A model generated the notes under the pieces. It was not told the DNA's origin and made no database searches. It saw only the letters and a program-made list of their open reading frames with translations. A stretch of DNA of 19,921 nt from an uncultured Clostridia bacterium (GTDB lineage Bacteria > Bacillota > Clostridia > TANB77 > CAG-508). Position 1 is the first letter of the stretch. Every line of letters starts with the position of its first letter. The stretch covers positions 1 to 19,921 of the forward strand of contig CALXVO010000011.1 of NCBI GenBank assembly GCA_944392065.1, read 5' to 3'. Shown piece by piece: positions 6,226 through 14,030 of this stretch. The translations under genes were made by a program, and so were the position numbers.

Positions 6226-6927
6226 ATGAACGAAGAATATCTGAACAACATCGTAGTGGATGGGTTGGATGAAACCTATGCCGCAAACATGGATGTGGAT
6301 GAAGTCGTTTCTCCCAGCATTATGCTGGTTGACTTCGTCATCGACCGTACAGGTTCTATGTGGCCGTATGAAGGTGTCATGAGAGAATGCTTGAAGCATT
6401 ACAAGCAGGCCATCGAAGGTTCGAAACAGGCTGATGAAATGCTGGTAAGCAAAACGCTTTTCAACAACACCATCGAAACCGGCGGATATGTGGCTCCGGA
6501 AGATTTCAATACCGACTACTCTGCCAATGGTGTAACGAGACTCTTCGATGCTATCATCGACAGACGGCAGCGCCTGCTGGACTATATGGAACAGCTCAAA
6601 AACAACGGCACGAATACTCGCGCTTGCATGGTCATTCTTTCGGATGGACATGACAATGCTTCCAAGTATCGTGCCAGTGATGCCAGACAGGCTGTCCAGG
6701 ATTTGATTTCCAAGGAAATTACTGTGGCTTTCATTGCCTTTGGACAGGAAGCTTTTGGAATTGCTGATCAGCTCGGTATCAAAAAGCAGAATGTCAAAGA
6801 AGTAAGCAATGATGAAAGCGAACTTCGGCGGGTCATTGATCTGGTTTCCAAAAGTGCCATTTCGGCTTCCAAGAAAGCCAGCTCTGGCGCAACGGATGCC
6901 GGAGACAGCGGATTCTTTGATGTGTAA
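6226..6927 (+). CDS. von Willebrand factor A protein, TerY/YegL-like
   Basis: This is a 233-residue, single-domain soluble vWA protein with no signal peptide or membrane segment. The metal-ion-dependent adhesion site is readable: D40-x-T42-x-S44 in VIDRTGSM, T104 in NGVTRLFDAI, and D139 in VILSDGHDN. Family members of this size, named TerY or YegL, occur with a PP2C phosphatase and a kinase as a phosphorylation triad, and the next two genes here encode exactly those. It is expected to act as a metal-dependent docking module or phospho-target in the cytoplasm. Its ATG follows AGGAGG by 8 bases, 47 bases after the nicotinamidase-like gene and with similar GC-rich codon use. The C-terminal tail of about 25 residues is Ser/Ala/Gly-rich. 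Its partner is inferred from gene order. Confidence 0.85.
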   Translation: MNEEYLNNIVVDGLDETYAANMDVDEVVSPSIMLVDFVIDRTGSMWPYEGVMRECLKHYKQAIEGSKQADEMLVSKTLFNNTIETGGYVAPEDFNTDYSANGVTRLFDAIIDRRQRLLDYMEQLKNNGTNTRACMVILSDGHDNASKYRASDARQAVQDLISKEITVAFIAFGQEAFGIADQLGIKKQNVKEVSNDESELRRVIDLVSKSAISASKKASSGATDAGDSGFFDV

Positions 6928-6963
6928 CAGTGTTTCTGCAAAGAAATAACTACTAAAGCAAAG

Positions 6964-6996
6964 CTGAAAGGGGATTGCAATGCAATCCCCTTTCAG
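6964..6996. terminator. Perfect 33-base palindrome between the vWA and PP2C genes
   Basis: Sixteen-base perfect arms (6964-6979 and 6981-6996) are centred on one A. In RNA this gives a strong hairpin 36 bases after the vWA stop codon. No T tract follows on the plus strand (ACTAAAACC), so it may be a partial terminator, a processing or stability element that lowers PP2C/kinase expression, or, as DNA, a protein-binding site. Confidence 0.5.
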
Positions 6997-7078
6997 ACTA
7001 AAACCGTAAAGTGGAGTGACAGATTTTTATTTGCCATTAATTTTTCTTTTAGGCAATAAGCTTTCTAGGAGGGAAAAA

Positions 7079-7771
7079 ATGATTTGCATTAGCAAAATGG
7101 GCTCAGACCACAGCTTTGCTAACCGGAATAATCAAGATTATGCATTTCCATTGTTAAATATGAAAATTGTAACCGATGGATGTGGCTCTGGAAAGCATTC
7201 TGAGGTTGGCGTAAGGCTTTTTGCCCAACTCTTTGCCAGAAAAGTAAAAGAGTATACGGATCAAGGAGAAACAGTTGGAGAAGAAAACTTTATCCCAATC
7301 ATCGATAGCGTTTTTACCAAAATGCTAGAACTTTGTAGCGATAATACTTTTCTTTTCCAGAATTACTGTTTTACCATACTGGTATGCTTGGAGTTGGAAG
7401 ACGAGTTTGTTGTGTATAGCTGTGGAGATGGCTATATTCTCAAAAAGGATGAAAACGGCATCTCTTTTGACAGACTGGATGATGGAGAATATCCTTGCTA
7501 CTATGTTTACAACTTTGTTACCGACAAATCGGCACTTTTGGAGTACAAAGAAGGTGTTTCGTTTAAGGTAAGTCGTTATCCAAAAAAGGAGTATCAGAAT
7601 GTAGGAGTTGCAAGCGATGGCTTGCGCTTCGCAGAAAACCTCATTACTGTGGAGCAAGAAAAGCTGATGCAATTCTTACAAGAGGGAAAAGGCCCACAGA
7701 TTGAGAAACTCATCAACCGAAATAACCTTAAAAATGGGGTATTTCATGATGATATTTCGATTGCTTTCTGA
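7079..7771 (+). CDS. PP2C-type protein serine/threonine phosphatase
   Basis: This 230-residue metal-dependent phosphatase of the PP2C/PrpC family is expected to reverse phosphorylation by the kinase encoded next. Visible motifs are D20 in RNNQDYAF, D33-G34 in VTDGCGSGKHSE, CGDGYI in the middle, VASDGLRF, and HDDISIAF at the very C-terminus, where family members have a D-N-x-[ST] type motif. There are no membrane segments or extra domains. I chose the ATG at 7079, preceded by AGGAGG with 6 bases between. An upstream in-frame GTG at 7016 would add 21 residues that include the ribosome site and is rejected. The gene follows a strong hairpin, so it may be expressed at a different level from the vWA gene. 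A weak promoter (TTGCCA at 7031-7036) cannot be confirmed. PP2C beside a vWA protein and a kinase fits the TerY-P triad. Confidence 0.85.
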   Translation: MICISKMGSDHSFANRNNQDYAFPLLNMKIVTDGCGSGKHSEVGVRLFAQLFARKVKEYTDQGETVGEENFIPIIDSVFTKMLELCSDNTFLFQNYCFTILVCLELEDEFVVYSCGDGYILKKDENGISFDRLDDGEYPCYYVYNFVTDKSALLEYKEGVSFKVSRYPKKEYQNVGVASDGLRFAENLITVEQEKLMQFLQEGKGPQIEKLINRNNLKNGVFHDDISIAF

Positions 7772-7867
7772 AAAAGGCTGAATGATTTAGTCTTAAGAAA
7801 GGAGAGGGCTACAGAAATTTAATCTTTTCCAACTGAATTTGTGCCTTAGGAAGGAACGTGGTAAAAA

Positions 7868-9631
7868 ATGGCAATTAACTTTCCTAGCAAAAGCCGGATA
7901 GAAAGCTTAAATAAGCTGGCAGAAGGCGGAGAGGCTACTATTTACGAGTACAGTAAAGCACAAGTAATCAAAGTCTTTAAGCCTAGTGTAGACTTGGCAA
8001 GAAAAGAAGAAAAAGTAAGATGCTTTATTGCCATGCGGGGCAAGTTTCCTAAAAACGTTATTGGACCAGAAGAAGAAGTTACCGTAAGAGGAAAGTTTGT
8101 AGGGTACGCCATGCGCAAGCTGGTTGATAGCGAAGACTTGCACATGCTTACTAAACCAAAGTATCTAGCGGCAGCAAGACTAACCAACCAAGATGTGCTT
8201 CGAATTATCACCAGTTTGGGAGAAGACTTAGGAAAGATTCATGCGGCAGGTGCTATTGTCGGCGATGTGAGTGATTATAATTTCCAGATGAATGGAAAGT
8301 GTGATTACTTCATTGATGTCGACAGCTGGGGATTCAAAGGAAAATATTCTCCGGATGCCTATACGGAACTATTTACTTGCCCGGATAGCTATGCAGCTGA
8401 TGGAAGCGTCCGTTTCTCGAGAGAGAATGAATACTACAATTTTGCTGTTCTAGCTTTCAACATGCTGGCAAGAATTCATCCTTTTGGAGGAACGTATTTG
8501 CCAGACAAAAATCTTTCTCCTTTGGAGAGAATGAAAAGACGGTTATCCATTGTTGGCAAGCACAAAGCAGACGTCAAAATTCCCAAAATTATTGGGAGCT
8601 GGAAGTGGATATCGCCAACTCTAGAAATGGATTTCATTGAAATCTTTGAACAGGGAAAGAAAATGGATATTACACCAGATTTGCAAGAGCTCCTAAAGAA
8701 CATGAAACATTGTAGTGTGCATGATATGTATTATTATGCAAAATACGATGAATGCCCGCTTTGTAATGAAAATGCAAAGGTAAAAACAGCACCGGTTGTA
8801 GCAAAGGTAACTCAAACGGCAAAAGGACCGCAAATTACCATTGTATTTGCTGGAATCGATTGCGCGTATATCTTAAGCAAAGTACATTACATGAACAAAA
8901 AGGGCGAGGCCGTTCAAATGGAGACTGGCAGAAAGTTTCCTATTCCCAAAGGAAAGAAAGTGGACTTCTCCAAAGATGGTAAAGTGCTGTACGTGGCAGA
9001 CGATGATGTTATCAAAATTTACGACAGCAATGACCAAGTAACCGCCACCATTGAACGGATGCATAGGTCCAACTATCTGGTAAGGGACAGAGAACTGTAC
9101 TATGTAGACAAAGGAAGCAATTTGGTAAAACTTTCGATTACTCCTAATGGAAATCTGCCCACTTATTTAGGGCAGGTATACAATCCAATTTTCGAAGTAT
9201 CGGAAGATGGCAAGGTATTGGCTTCTTCTCTCTATCCCAAAACAGCAATCATTGTTACACCAGATTATACCTTTGAGGTAAACTATACTGGCAAAATCAA
9301 TGAATATGCCATTCAGTATGATAGGCAAACACAAAAATGGCTTTTGGTTTACCAATTGCCAAACGGAAAATATCGTACGATGGTATTTGCAAAAAACAAA
9401 GTGGAATATGATGAGGACATTATCCAATACAATGCACAGCCACTGAGCAACATCGATTTCTTTAACAACACCGTTTACGATCCTGCAGATGGCAGAATTA
9501 TTGGAACCAATCTTGCCAAAAATACTGCAAAAGAATTTCCTTGCAGTGTGGTGGATGAAAGTTCCAAGCTCGAGTTCACAGGACGTGGATTCAAAATCTA
9601 TAACAAAGACAATATTTATTACTATGGTTGA
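7868..9631 (+). CDS. Ser/Thr-kinase-like protein with zinc-ribbon-like segment and probable beta-propeller tail (YegI-like)
   Basis: Residues 1-270 form a divergent protein kinase domain: glycine loop LAEGGEATIYEY (17-28), lysine K35 in VIKVFKP, catalytic loop GDVSDYNF with D133 and N138, and metal motif IDVDSWGF with D150/D152 in place of DFG. A zinc-ribbon-like segment follows: C282, H285, C296 and C299. Residues about 305-587 are beta-rich, with repeated patterns such as FSKDGKVLYVADDD and VSEDGKVLASS, which suggest a WD40-like propeller. No membrane segment is seen. It should phosphorylate a target with the PP2C protein as antagonist and the vWA protein as partner; the propeller may sense or dock a ligand. 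The gene starts 96 bases after the phosphatase. The nearest ribosome-site-like sequence (AAGGA, 12 bases upstream) is weak, which suggests modest expression. The kinase call is confident; the propeller is inferred from pattern. Confidence 0.83.
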   Translation: MAINFPSKSRIESLNKLAEGGEATIYEYSKAQVIKVFKPSVDLARKEEKVRCFIAMRGKFPKNVIGPEEEVTVRGKFVGYAMRKLVDSEDLHMLTKPKYLAAARLTNQDVLRIITSLGEDLGKIHAAGAIVGDVSDYNFQMNGKCDYFIDVDSWGFKGKYSPDAYTELFTCPDSYAADGSVRFSRENEYYNFAVLAFNMLARIHPFGGTYLPDKNLSPLERMKRRLSIVGKHKADVKIPKIIGSWKWISPTLEMDFIEIFEQGKKMDITPDLQELLKNMKHCSVHDMYYYAKYDECPLCNENAKVKTAPVVAKVTQTAKGPQITIVFAGIDCAYILSKVHYMNKKGEAVQMETGRKFPIPKGKKVDFSKDGKVLYVADDDVIKIYDSNDQVTATIERMHRSNYLVRDRELYYVDKGSNLVKLSITPNGNLPTYLGQVYNPIFEVSEDGKVLASSLYPKTAIIVTPDYTFEVNYTGKINEYAIQYDRQTQKWLLVYQLPNGKYRTMVFAKNKVEYDEDIIQYNAQPLSNIDFFNNTVYDPADGRIIGTNLAKNTAKEFPCSVVDESSKLEFTGRGFKIYNKDNIYYYG

Positions 9632-9671
9632 TTCTATTAGCCAATGGTAGTTCCAGAAGCTAAACAAAACT

Positions 9672-9702
9672 AAGAGGGTGCCCTATTTTAGGACACCCTC
9701 TT
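9672..9702 (+). terminator. Terminator after the kinase-like gene
   Basis: Twelve-base arms (9672-9683 and 9691-9702) with one mismatch enclose a seven-base loop, 40 bases after the kinase stop codon. The T tract is short. It marks the end of the GC-richer half of the window. Confidence 0.65.
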
Positions 9703-9714
9703 ATGATGATTATT

Positions 9715-9752
9715 ACATACTACTAAGACGTATACTACAAATTTACGCTGAA
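9715..9752 (+). repeat. 38-base element, copy 1 (upstream of the penicillin-binding protein gene)
   Basis: The same 38 bases occur in inverted orientation at 19831-19868 with two mismatches (36/38). Each copy lies upstream of the next gene's promoter and has the same orientation relative to that gene. Similarity decays after the element: roughly half of the next 30 bases agree. It contains the palindrome GTATAC. It may be one member of a dispersed intergenic repeat family or an upstream binding site. Confidence 0.75.
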
Positions 9753-9794
9753 AGGTAACCATATGAACATATTCTTAAAAATTTATGAAAAAGC

Positions 9795-9823
9795 TTTTCT
9801 TTTTTTCCAATATATTATATAAT
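9795..9823 (+). promoter_or_regulatory. Weak candidate promoter of the penicillin-binding protein gene
   Basis: TATAAT at 9818-9823 lies 60 bases before the ATG. The position 17 bases upstream reads TTTTCT, a poor -35 box, and the whole stretch is AT-rich. Only the -10 box is convincing. Confidence 0.35.
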
Positions 9824-9883
9824 AAATGAGTAATTTTTTATACAGCATGATAAATATATATTAATAATCAAAGGAGGTTTATC

Positions 9884-12529
9884 ATGGACAAAAATGATGA
9901 TAAAACAAAAAAATATAATATAAAAACAGCAAAAGTTTCTAAAAAAACGGATACCAAAAAAGAAAATCCCAAAAAAGAAGCAAAAAAATTGAAAAAAGAA
10001 GAAAAAAATAAAAATAGAAAACATCCCAAATTAAGAAAATTTATAAAAATATTTATCATAATATGTATTTTATTATGCCTAGTAGCAGTAGGAGTATTTG
10101 CAGCAATATTCTTTGGCGATACATGGAACATAACAGAAGAGGATTTAGTAATAAAAATGCAAAACTCTAGTACTTATGATAGTGAAGGCAATTTACTACA
10201 TGAAATAAGGGGAGAGGAAAACAGAAAAATTATTCCATTATCAGAAATGGGAGAATATATACCAAAAGCGTATGTTGCTATTGAAGATGAAAGATTTTAT
10301 AAACATAGTGGAATAGATTTATATAGAACGGCAGGAGCCATATTTACTTACATAACACATGGAGGAAATTCATCATTTGGTGGAAGTACTATTACACAGC
10401 AATTAGTAAAAAACACAATGAAAGATGATGACGATAGTATAGCCAGAAAAATAAGAGAATGGTCACGTGCATATAAAGTAGAGCAAATGTTATCAAAAAG
10501 CCAAATATTGGAACTATACTTAAACAGAATATTTGTCGGCGGTCAAAATGTTTGTGGAGTAGAAAGTGGTGCTAAATATTATTTTAATAAATCCGCAAAA
10601 GACCTAAGCTTAGCAGAGGCAGCATTCATGGCCGGAATAAATGATTCACCAAATTATTATAATCCATTTGGTGAAGAAGATAAAACCGAAATTATAAATA
10701 ATAAAACTAAATTAGTACTAGGCAAAATGTTAGAAGTAAAAGACGAAAACGGAAACACACTTATTACACAAGAAGAATATGATGCGGCAGTAGAAGAAGT
10801 AGATGCAGGACTAAAATTTGAACAAGGAGAATTTTCCGAAAAGTCAGATCTATCATTCCTAGAAGTGGATGCAATTAATGAAGTAATCGAAGACTTGATG
10901 GATGAATATGATTTAAATTATGATACTGCATATTCTATGGTATATAATAATGGATATAAAATTTATACAACACAAAATTCCGATATACAAGATAGAATGG
11001 AAGAAGAGTATCTAAAAGATAAATATATTAAAGATGCAACAGATGAAGATGCAGAAGAAGGGGCACATTCACAATCCGGTATGGTTATTATAGATCATAC
11101 AAATGGGCAAGTAGTTGGATGTGTGGGCGGAATCGGAGAAGATTCACCTACATATGGACTAAATAGAGCAACTTCAGAAAGACAACAAGGTTCTGCTATG
11201 AAACCATTAGCAGCAGTTGCTCCTGCATTAGAGGAAGGAGTGGTTACGGCAGCAACGGTATATGATGATTCCATTACAAAATTTGGAGGAGATACTTTCA
11301 CAAATTCAACAGGATATGATGGATTAATTACAGTAAGAAAAGGAATTGAAAAATCTTCCAATATTGTAAATATGAAAATTATTTCTAATTTAGGACCTAG
11401 CAAAGCAGTAGAATTTTTAAATGAAATAGGAATGGACCAAATAAATGAATCAGACGCTGTATTATCGTTAGCTCTAGGAGGTGCAACACATGGCTCTTCT
11501 CCATTACAAATGGCAGCAGGGTATGCAATGATTGCAAATGGAGGAGAATATATAGAACCTACTTTCTATACAAAAGTAGAAGATTCGGATGGAAATGTTA
11601 TCTTAGAAACTACACAAGAAACCAAAAGAGTAATGTCTGAAGCAAATGCATATATTTTATCAGACATATTAACTACACCAGTTACTGGCTCAGATGGTAC
11701 AGCAGGTATGTGTGCAATATCTGGAATGGATGTTGCTGCTAAAACAGGTACAACAACAAAATACAAAGATAGATGGCTTTGTGGTTTTACTCCATATTAT
11801 GCAGCTGCAACTTGGTTTGGATATGATGAACCAGAAACGGTAGCTTTTGGTGACAGAGGATTGTATAACCCAGCAATGAATATTTGGTCAGCAATAATGG
11901 ATGATATTCATGAAGATTTAGAAGGAAAACGATTTGAGGAACCAGATAATATTGTTAGTGCTAGAATATGTTTAGATTCTGGTAAAGCTGCAACAGAAGA
12001 ATGTACACGTACCTATACAGAAATGTTTGTATCGGGAACTGTACCAGGAAAATGTGATGGACACAAGAAAGTAACAATCTGTAAAGAAACTGGAAAACTT
12101 GCAACAGAATTTTGCCCAGAAGTAGAAGAGAAAACCTATTTATCTACCCCAGAAAAAGAAATTAATCCAAATTGGGAGACTAATGTAGGAAATAAATATA
12201 AGGAAATAACTGAAACATGTGACAAACATACAGAGCAAACTATGGGAATAATAGTTACGAATGTAGTTGGAAAAACAGAAACTCAAGCAAGAGCGGAATT
12301 AAGTGGGTTAACAATTCAGATAGTTTATGAAAGTGATCCAAGTCAAGAAAATGGTATTGTTTTAAAACAAAGCGTAGCTGAAGGTACATCTTTAAAAAGA
12401 GGAGATGCAATTACAATAACGGTAAATGAAGTTAGTACACCGGAACCACCAGATGAGCCGGTTACTCCAGAAACAAATGAAATAATAGGCAATACAAATG
12501 AGGTAATAGATACAAATACAGTATTATAA
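9884..12529 (+). CDS. Class A penicillin-binding protein (PBP1A type) with C-terminal PASTA domain
   Basis: This is a bifunctional cell-wall enzyme that polymerises lipid II (transglycosylase) and cross-links the peptides (transpeptidase) outside the membrane. The 881 residues contain a lysine-rich cytoplasmic tail (1-53) and a membrane segment (about 55-77). The GT51 domain follows, with the catalytic region IEDERFYKHSG (E134) and GGSTITQQLVKN. The transpeptidase has S437-x-x-K440 (GSAMKP), S491-S-N493 and K620-T-G (AAKTGTT). One PASTA domain lies at about 787-850, and the tail is rich in Pro, Thr and Glu. The start follows AAAGGAGG by 6 bases. Base use is strongly AT-rich (ATA isoleucine, AGA arginine), unlike the genes to its left. 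It is the first gene of the housekeeping block, 55 bases before cysS. The family is firm; the exact paralogue name is not assigned. Confidence 0.95.
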   Translation: MDKNDDKTKKYNIKTAKVSKKTDTKKENPKKEAKKLKKEEKNKNRKHPKLRKFIKIFIIICILLCLVAVGVFAAIFFGDTWNITEEDLVIKMQNSSTYDSEGNLLHEIRGEENRKIIPLSEMGEYIPKAYVAIEDERFYKHSGIDLYRTAGAIFTYITHGGNSSFGGSTITQQLVKNTMKDDDDSIARKIREWSRAYKVEQMLSKSQILELYLNRIFVGGQNVCGVESGAKYYFNKSAKDLSLAEAAFMAGINDSPNYYNPFGEEDKTEIINNKTKLVLGKMLEVKDENGNTLITQEEYDAAVEEVDAGLKFEQGEFSEKSDLSFLEVDAINEVIEDLMDEYDLNYDTAYSMVYNNGYKIYTTQNSDIQDRMEEEYLKDKYIKDATDEDAEEGAHSQSGMVIIDHTNGQVVGCVGGIGEDSPTYGLNRATSERQQGSAMKPLAAVAPALEEGVVTAATVYDDSITKFGGDTFTNSTGYDGLITVRKGIEKSSNIVNMKIISNLGPSKAVEFLNEIGMDQINESDAVLSLALGGATHGSSPLQMAAGYAMIANGGEYIEPTFYTKVEDSDGNVILETTQETKRVMSEANAYILSDILTTPVTGSDGTAGMCAISGMDVAAKTGTTTKYKDRWLCGFTPYYAAATWFGYDEPETVAFGDRGLYNPAMNIWSAIMDDIHEDLEGKRFEEPDNIVSARICLDSGKAATEECTRTYTEMFVSGTVPGKCDGHKKVTICKETGKLATEFCPEVEEKTYLSTPEKEINPNWETNVGNKYKEITETCDKHTEQTMGIIVTNVVGKTETQARAELSGLTIQIVYESDPSQENGIVLKQSVAEGTSLKRGDAITITVNEVSTPEPPDEPVTPETNEIIGNTNEVIDTNTVL

Positions 12530-12584
12530 GATAAGAGTAAATTATAATTTATAACTTTAAAGCTATACTATGTTAGGAGGTTTT

Positions 12585-14030
12585 ATGGCAATAAAATTAT
12601 ATAGTACGTTAACAAAACGAAAAGAAGACTTTGTTCCCTTACATGGGAACGAAGTTAGAATATATTCTTGTGGACCAACTGTGTATAATTATGCACATAT
12701 TGGTAATTTTAGAACCTATATTTTCATGGATAATCTAAGGAGAATGCTAGAATATAATGGTTATACATTAAAACATGTAATGAACATAACCGATGTAGGG
12801 CATTTAGAGTCTGATGGAGATGAAGGCGAAGATAAAATGGAAAAAGCGGCTAGAAAAGAGAAGAAAAGTCCTTATGAAATTGCTAAATTTTATACAGATG
12901 CCTTTTTGGAAGATATGAAAAAACTTAATATAGAGAAGCCAGAAATTATTGCAAAAGCAACCGACCATATACCAGAAATGTTAGCTTTTGCACAAGAAAT
13001 TGTAAAAAATGGATATGGGTATGAAACAAGCACAGCTATTTATTTTGATGTTTCAAAATTAGATAAATATCCTGTACTTTCCAATAGAAATGTGGAGGAT
13101 CAAATAGCAGGAGCAAGAGTAGATGTCGACCCTGAAAAAAGAAATCCTTATGATTTTGCAATCTGGATAAAAGCACCAGAAAATCATATTATGAAATGGG
13201 ATAGTCCATGGGGATTATCTTATCCAGGTTGGCATTTGGAGTGTTCTGCTATGTCTAGAAAGTATTTAGGAGAAGTATTTGATATTCATACTGGAGGCAT
13301 CGACCATATACCTACTCATCATGAAAACGAAATTGCACAATGTAAGGGAGCTTTTGGAAAAATACCAACAAAAATATGGATGCATGTGGAGTTTTTGCAA
13401 GTAGATGGTGGAAAAATGTCTAAAAGTTTAGGAAATGTATATACTATAACTCAACTAGAAGAAAAAGGAATAGAACCATTAGCATTTAAATTATTTTGCT
13501 ATACAGCACACTATCGTACAAAACTAAATTTCACTTTTGAAGGAGCTCATTCCTCTCAAAAAGCACTTAATCGCCTAAGAGAGGGATATTTGAACCATAA
13601 AAATGGAAAAGAGAATATAGACGATGATACAATAGAAGCATATAGAAAAAGATTTTTAGAAGCTATAAATGATGATTTGAATGTGCCTCTTGCCATGGGA
13701 ATAATATGGGAAATTGTTAGAAACGAGAAAAAAACGCCACAAATAGCTAATTTATTATTAGAATTTGATAAGGTATTAGCTTTAGATTTAGTAAATTCAG
13801 AAAACTATATGAATAAGCAAAACAATGTGAATATTCCAGAAGAAATTTTAGAATTGTTAGAAAAGAGAAAAAGGGCAAGAGAAGAAAAAAATTGGAACTT
13901 ATCAGATCAAATAAGAGATGAGATAAGAAAAAGAGGATATATAGTAAAAGATACAAAGGAAGGAATGACAGTAGAAAAAATGCCATTGGGGACAGAACCC
14001 TTTGACATAACGAAGGGAGTACAAAGGTGA
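12585..14030 (+). CDS. cysS: Cysteinyl-tRNA synthetase
   Basis: This class I aminoacyl-tRNA synthetase charges tRNA-Cys with cysteine using ATP. The 481 residues show the first signature YAHIGNFRTY, where HIGN stands for HIGH, and the second signature KMSKSLGN. The zinc ligands are expected in SCGPTVY, HLECSAMS and HTGGIDHIPTHHENE, the set that lets the enzyme distinguish cysteine. The C-terminal anticodon-binding domain is present, with the usual KRKRAREEKNWNLSDQIRDE motif. I chose the ATG at 12585 because TTAGGAGG lies just upstream. An in-frame ATG at 12570 is inside the ribosome-site region and would give no conserved sequence. The gene overlaps the next by 4 bases, which indicates translational coupling. 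Confidence 0.97.
   Translation: MAIKLYSTLTKRKEDFVPLHGNEVRIYSCGPTVYNYAHIGNFRTYIFMDNLRRMLEYNGYTLKHVMNITDVGHLESDGDEGEDKMEKAARKEKKSPYEIAKFYTDAFLEDMKKLNIEKPEIIAKATDHIPEMLAFAQEIVKNGYGYETSTAIYFDVSKLDKYPVLSNRNVEDQIAGARVDVDPEKRNPYDFAIWIKAPENHIMKWDSPWGLSYPGWHLECSAMSRKYLGEVFDIHTGGIDHIPTHHENEIAQCKGAFGKIPTKIWMHVEFLQVDGGKMSKSLGNVYTITQLEEKGIEPLAFKLFCYTAHYRTKLNFTFEGAHSSQKALNRLREGYLNHKNGKENIDDDTIEAYRKRFLEAINDDLNVPLAMGIIWEIVRNEKKTPQIANLLLEFDKVLALDLVNSENYMNKQNNVNIPEEILELLEKRKRAREEKNWNLSDQIRDEIRKRGYIVKDTKEGMTVEKMPLGTEPFDITKGVQR

Noticed and set aside
6175..6651. Minus-strand open frame of 158 codons opposite the vWA gene
   Set aside because: It covers the region encoding the vWA metal site on the plus strand and has no ribosome site or family signature.
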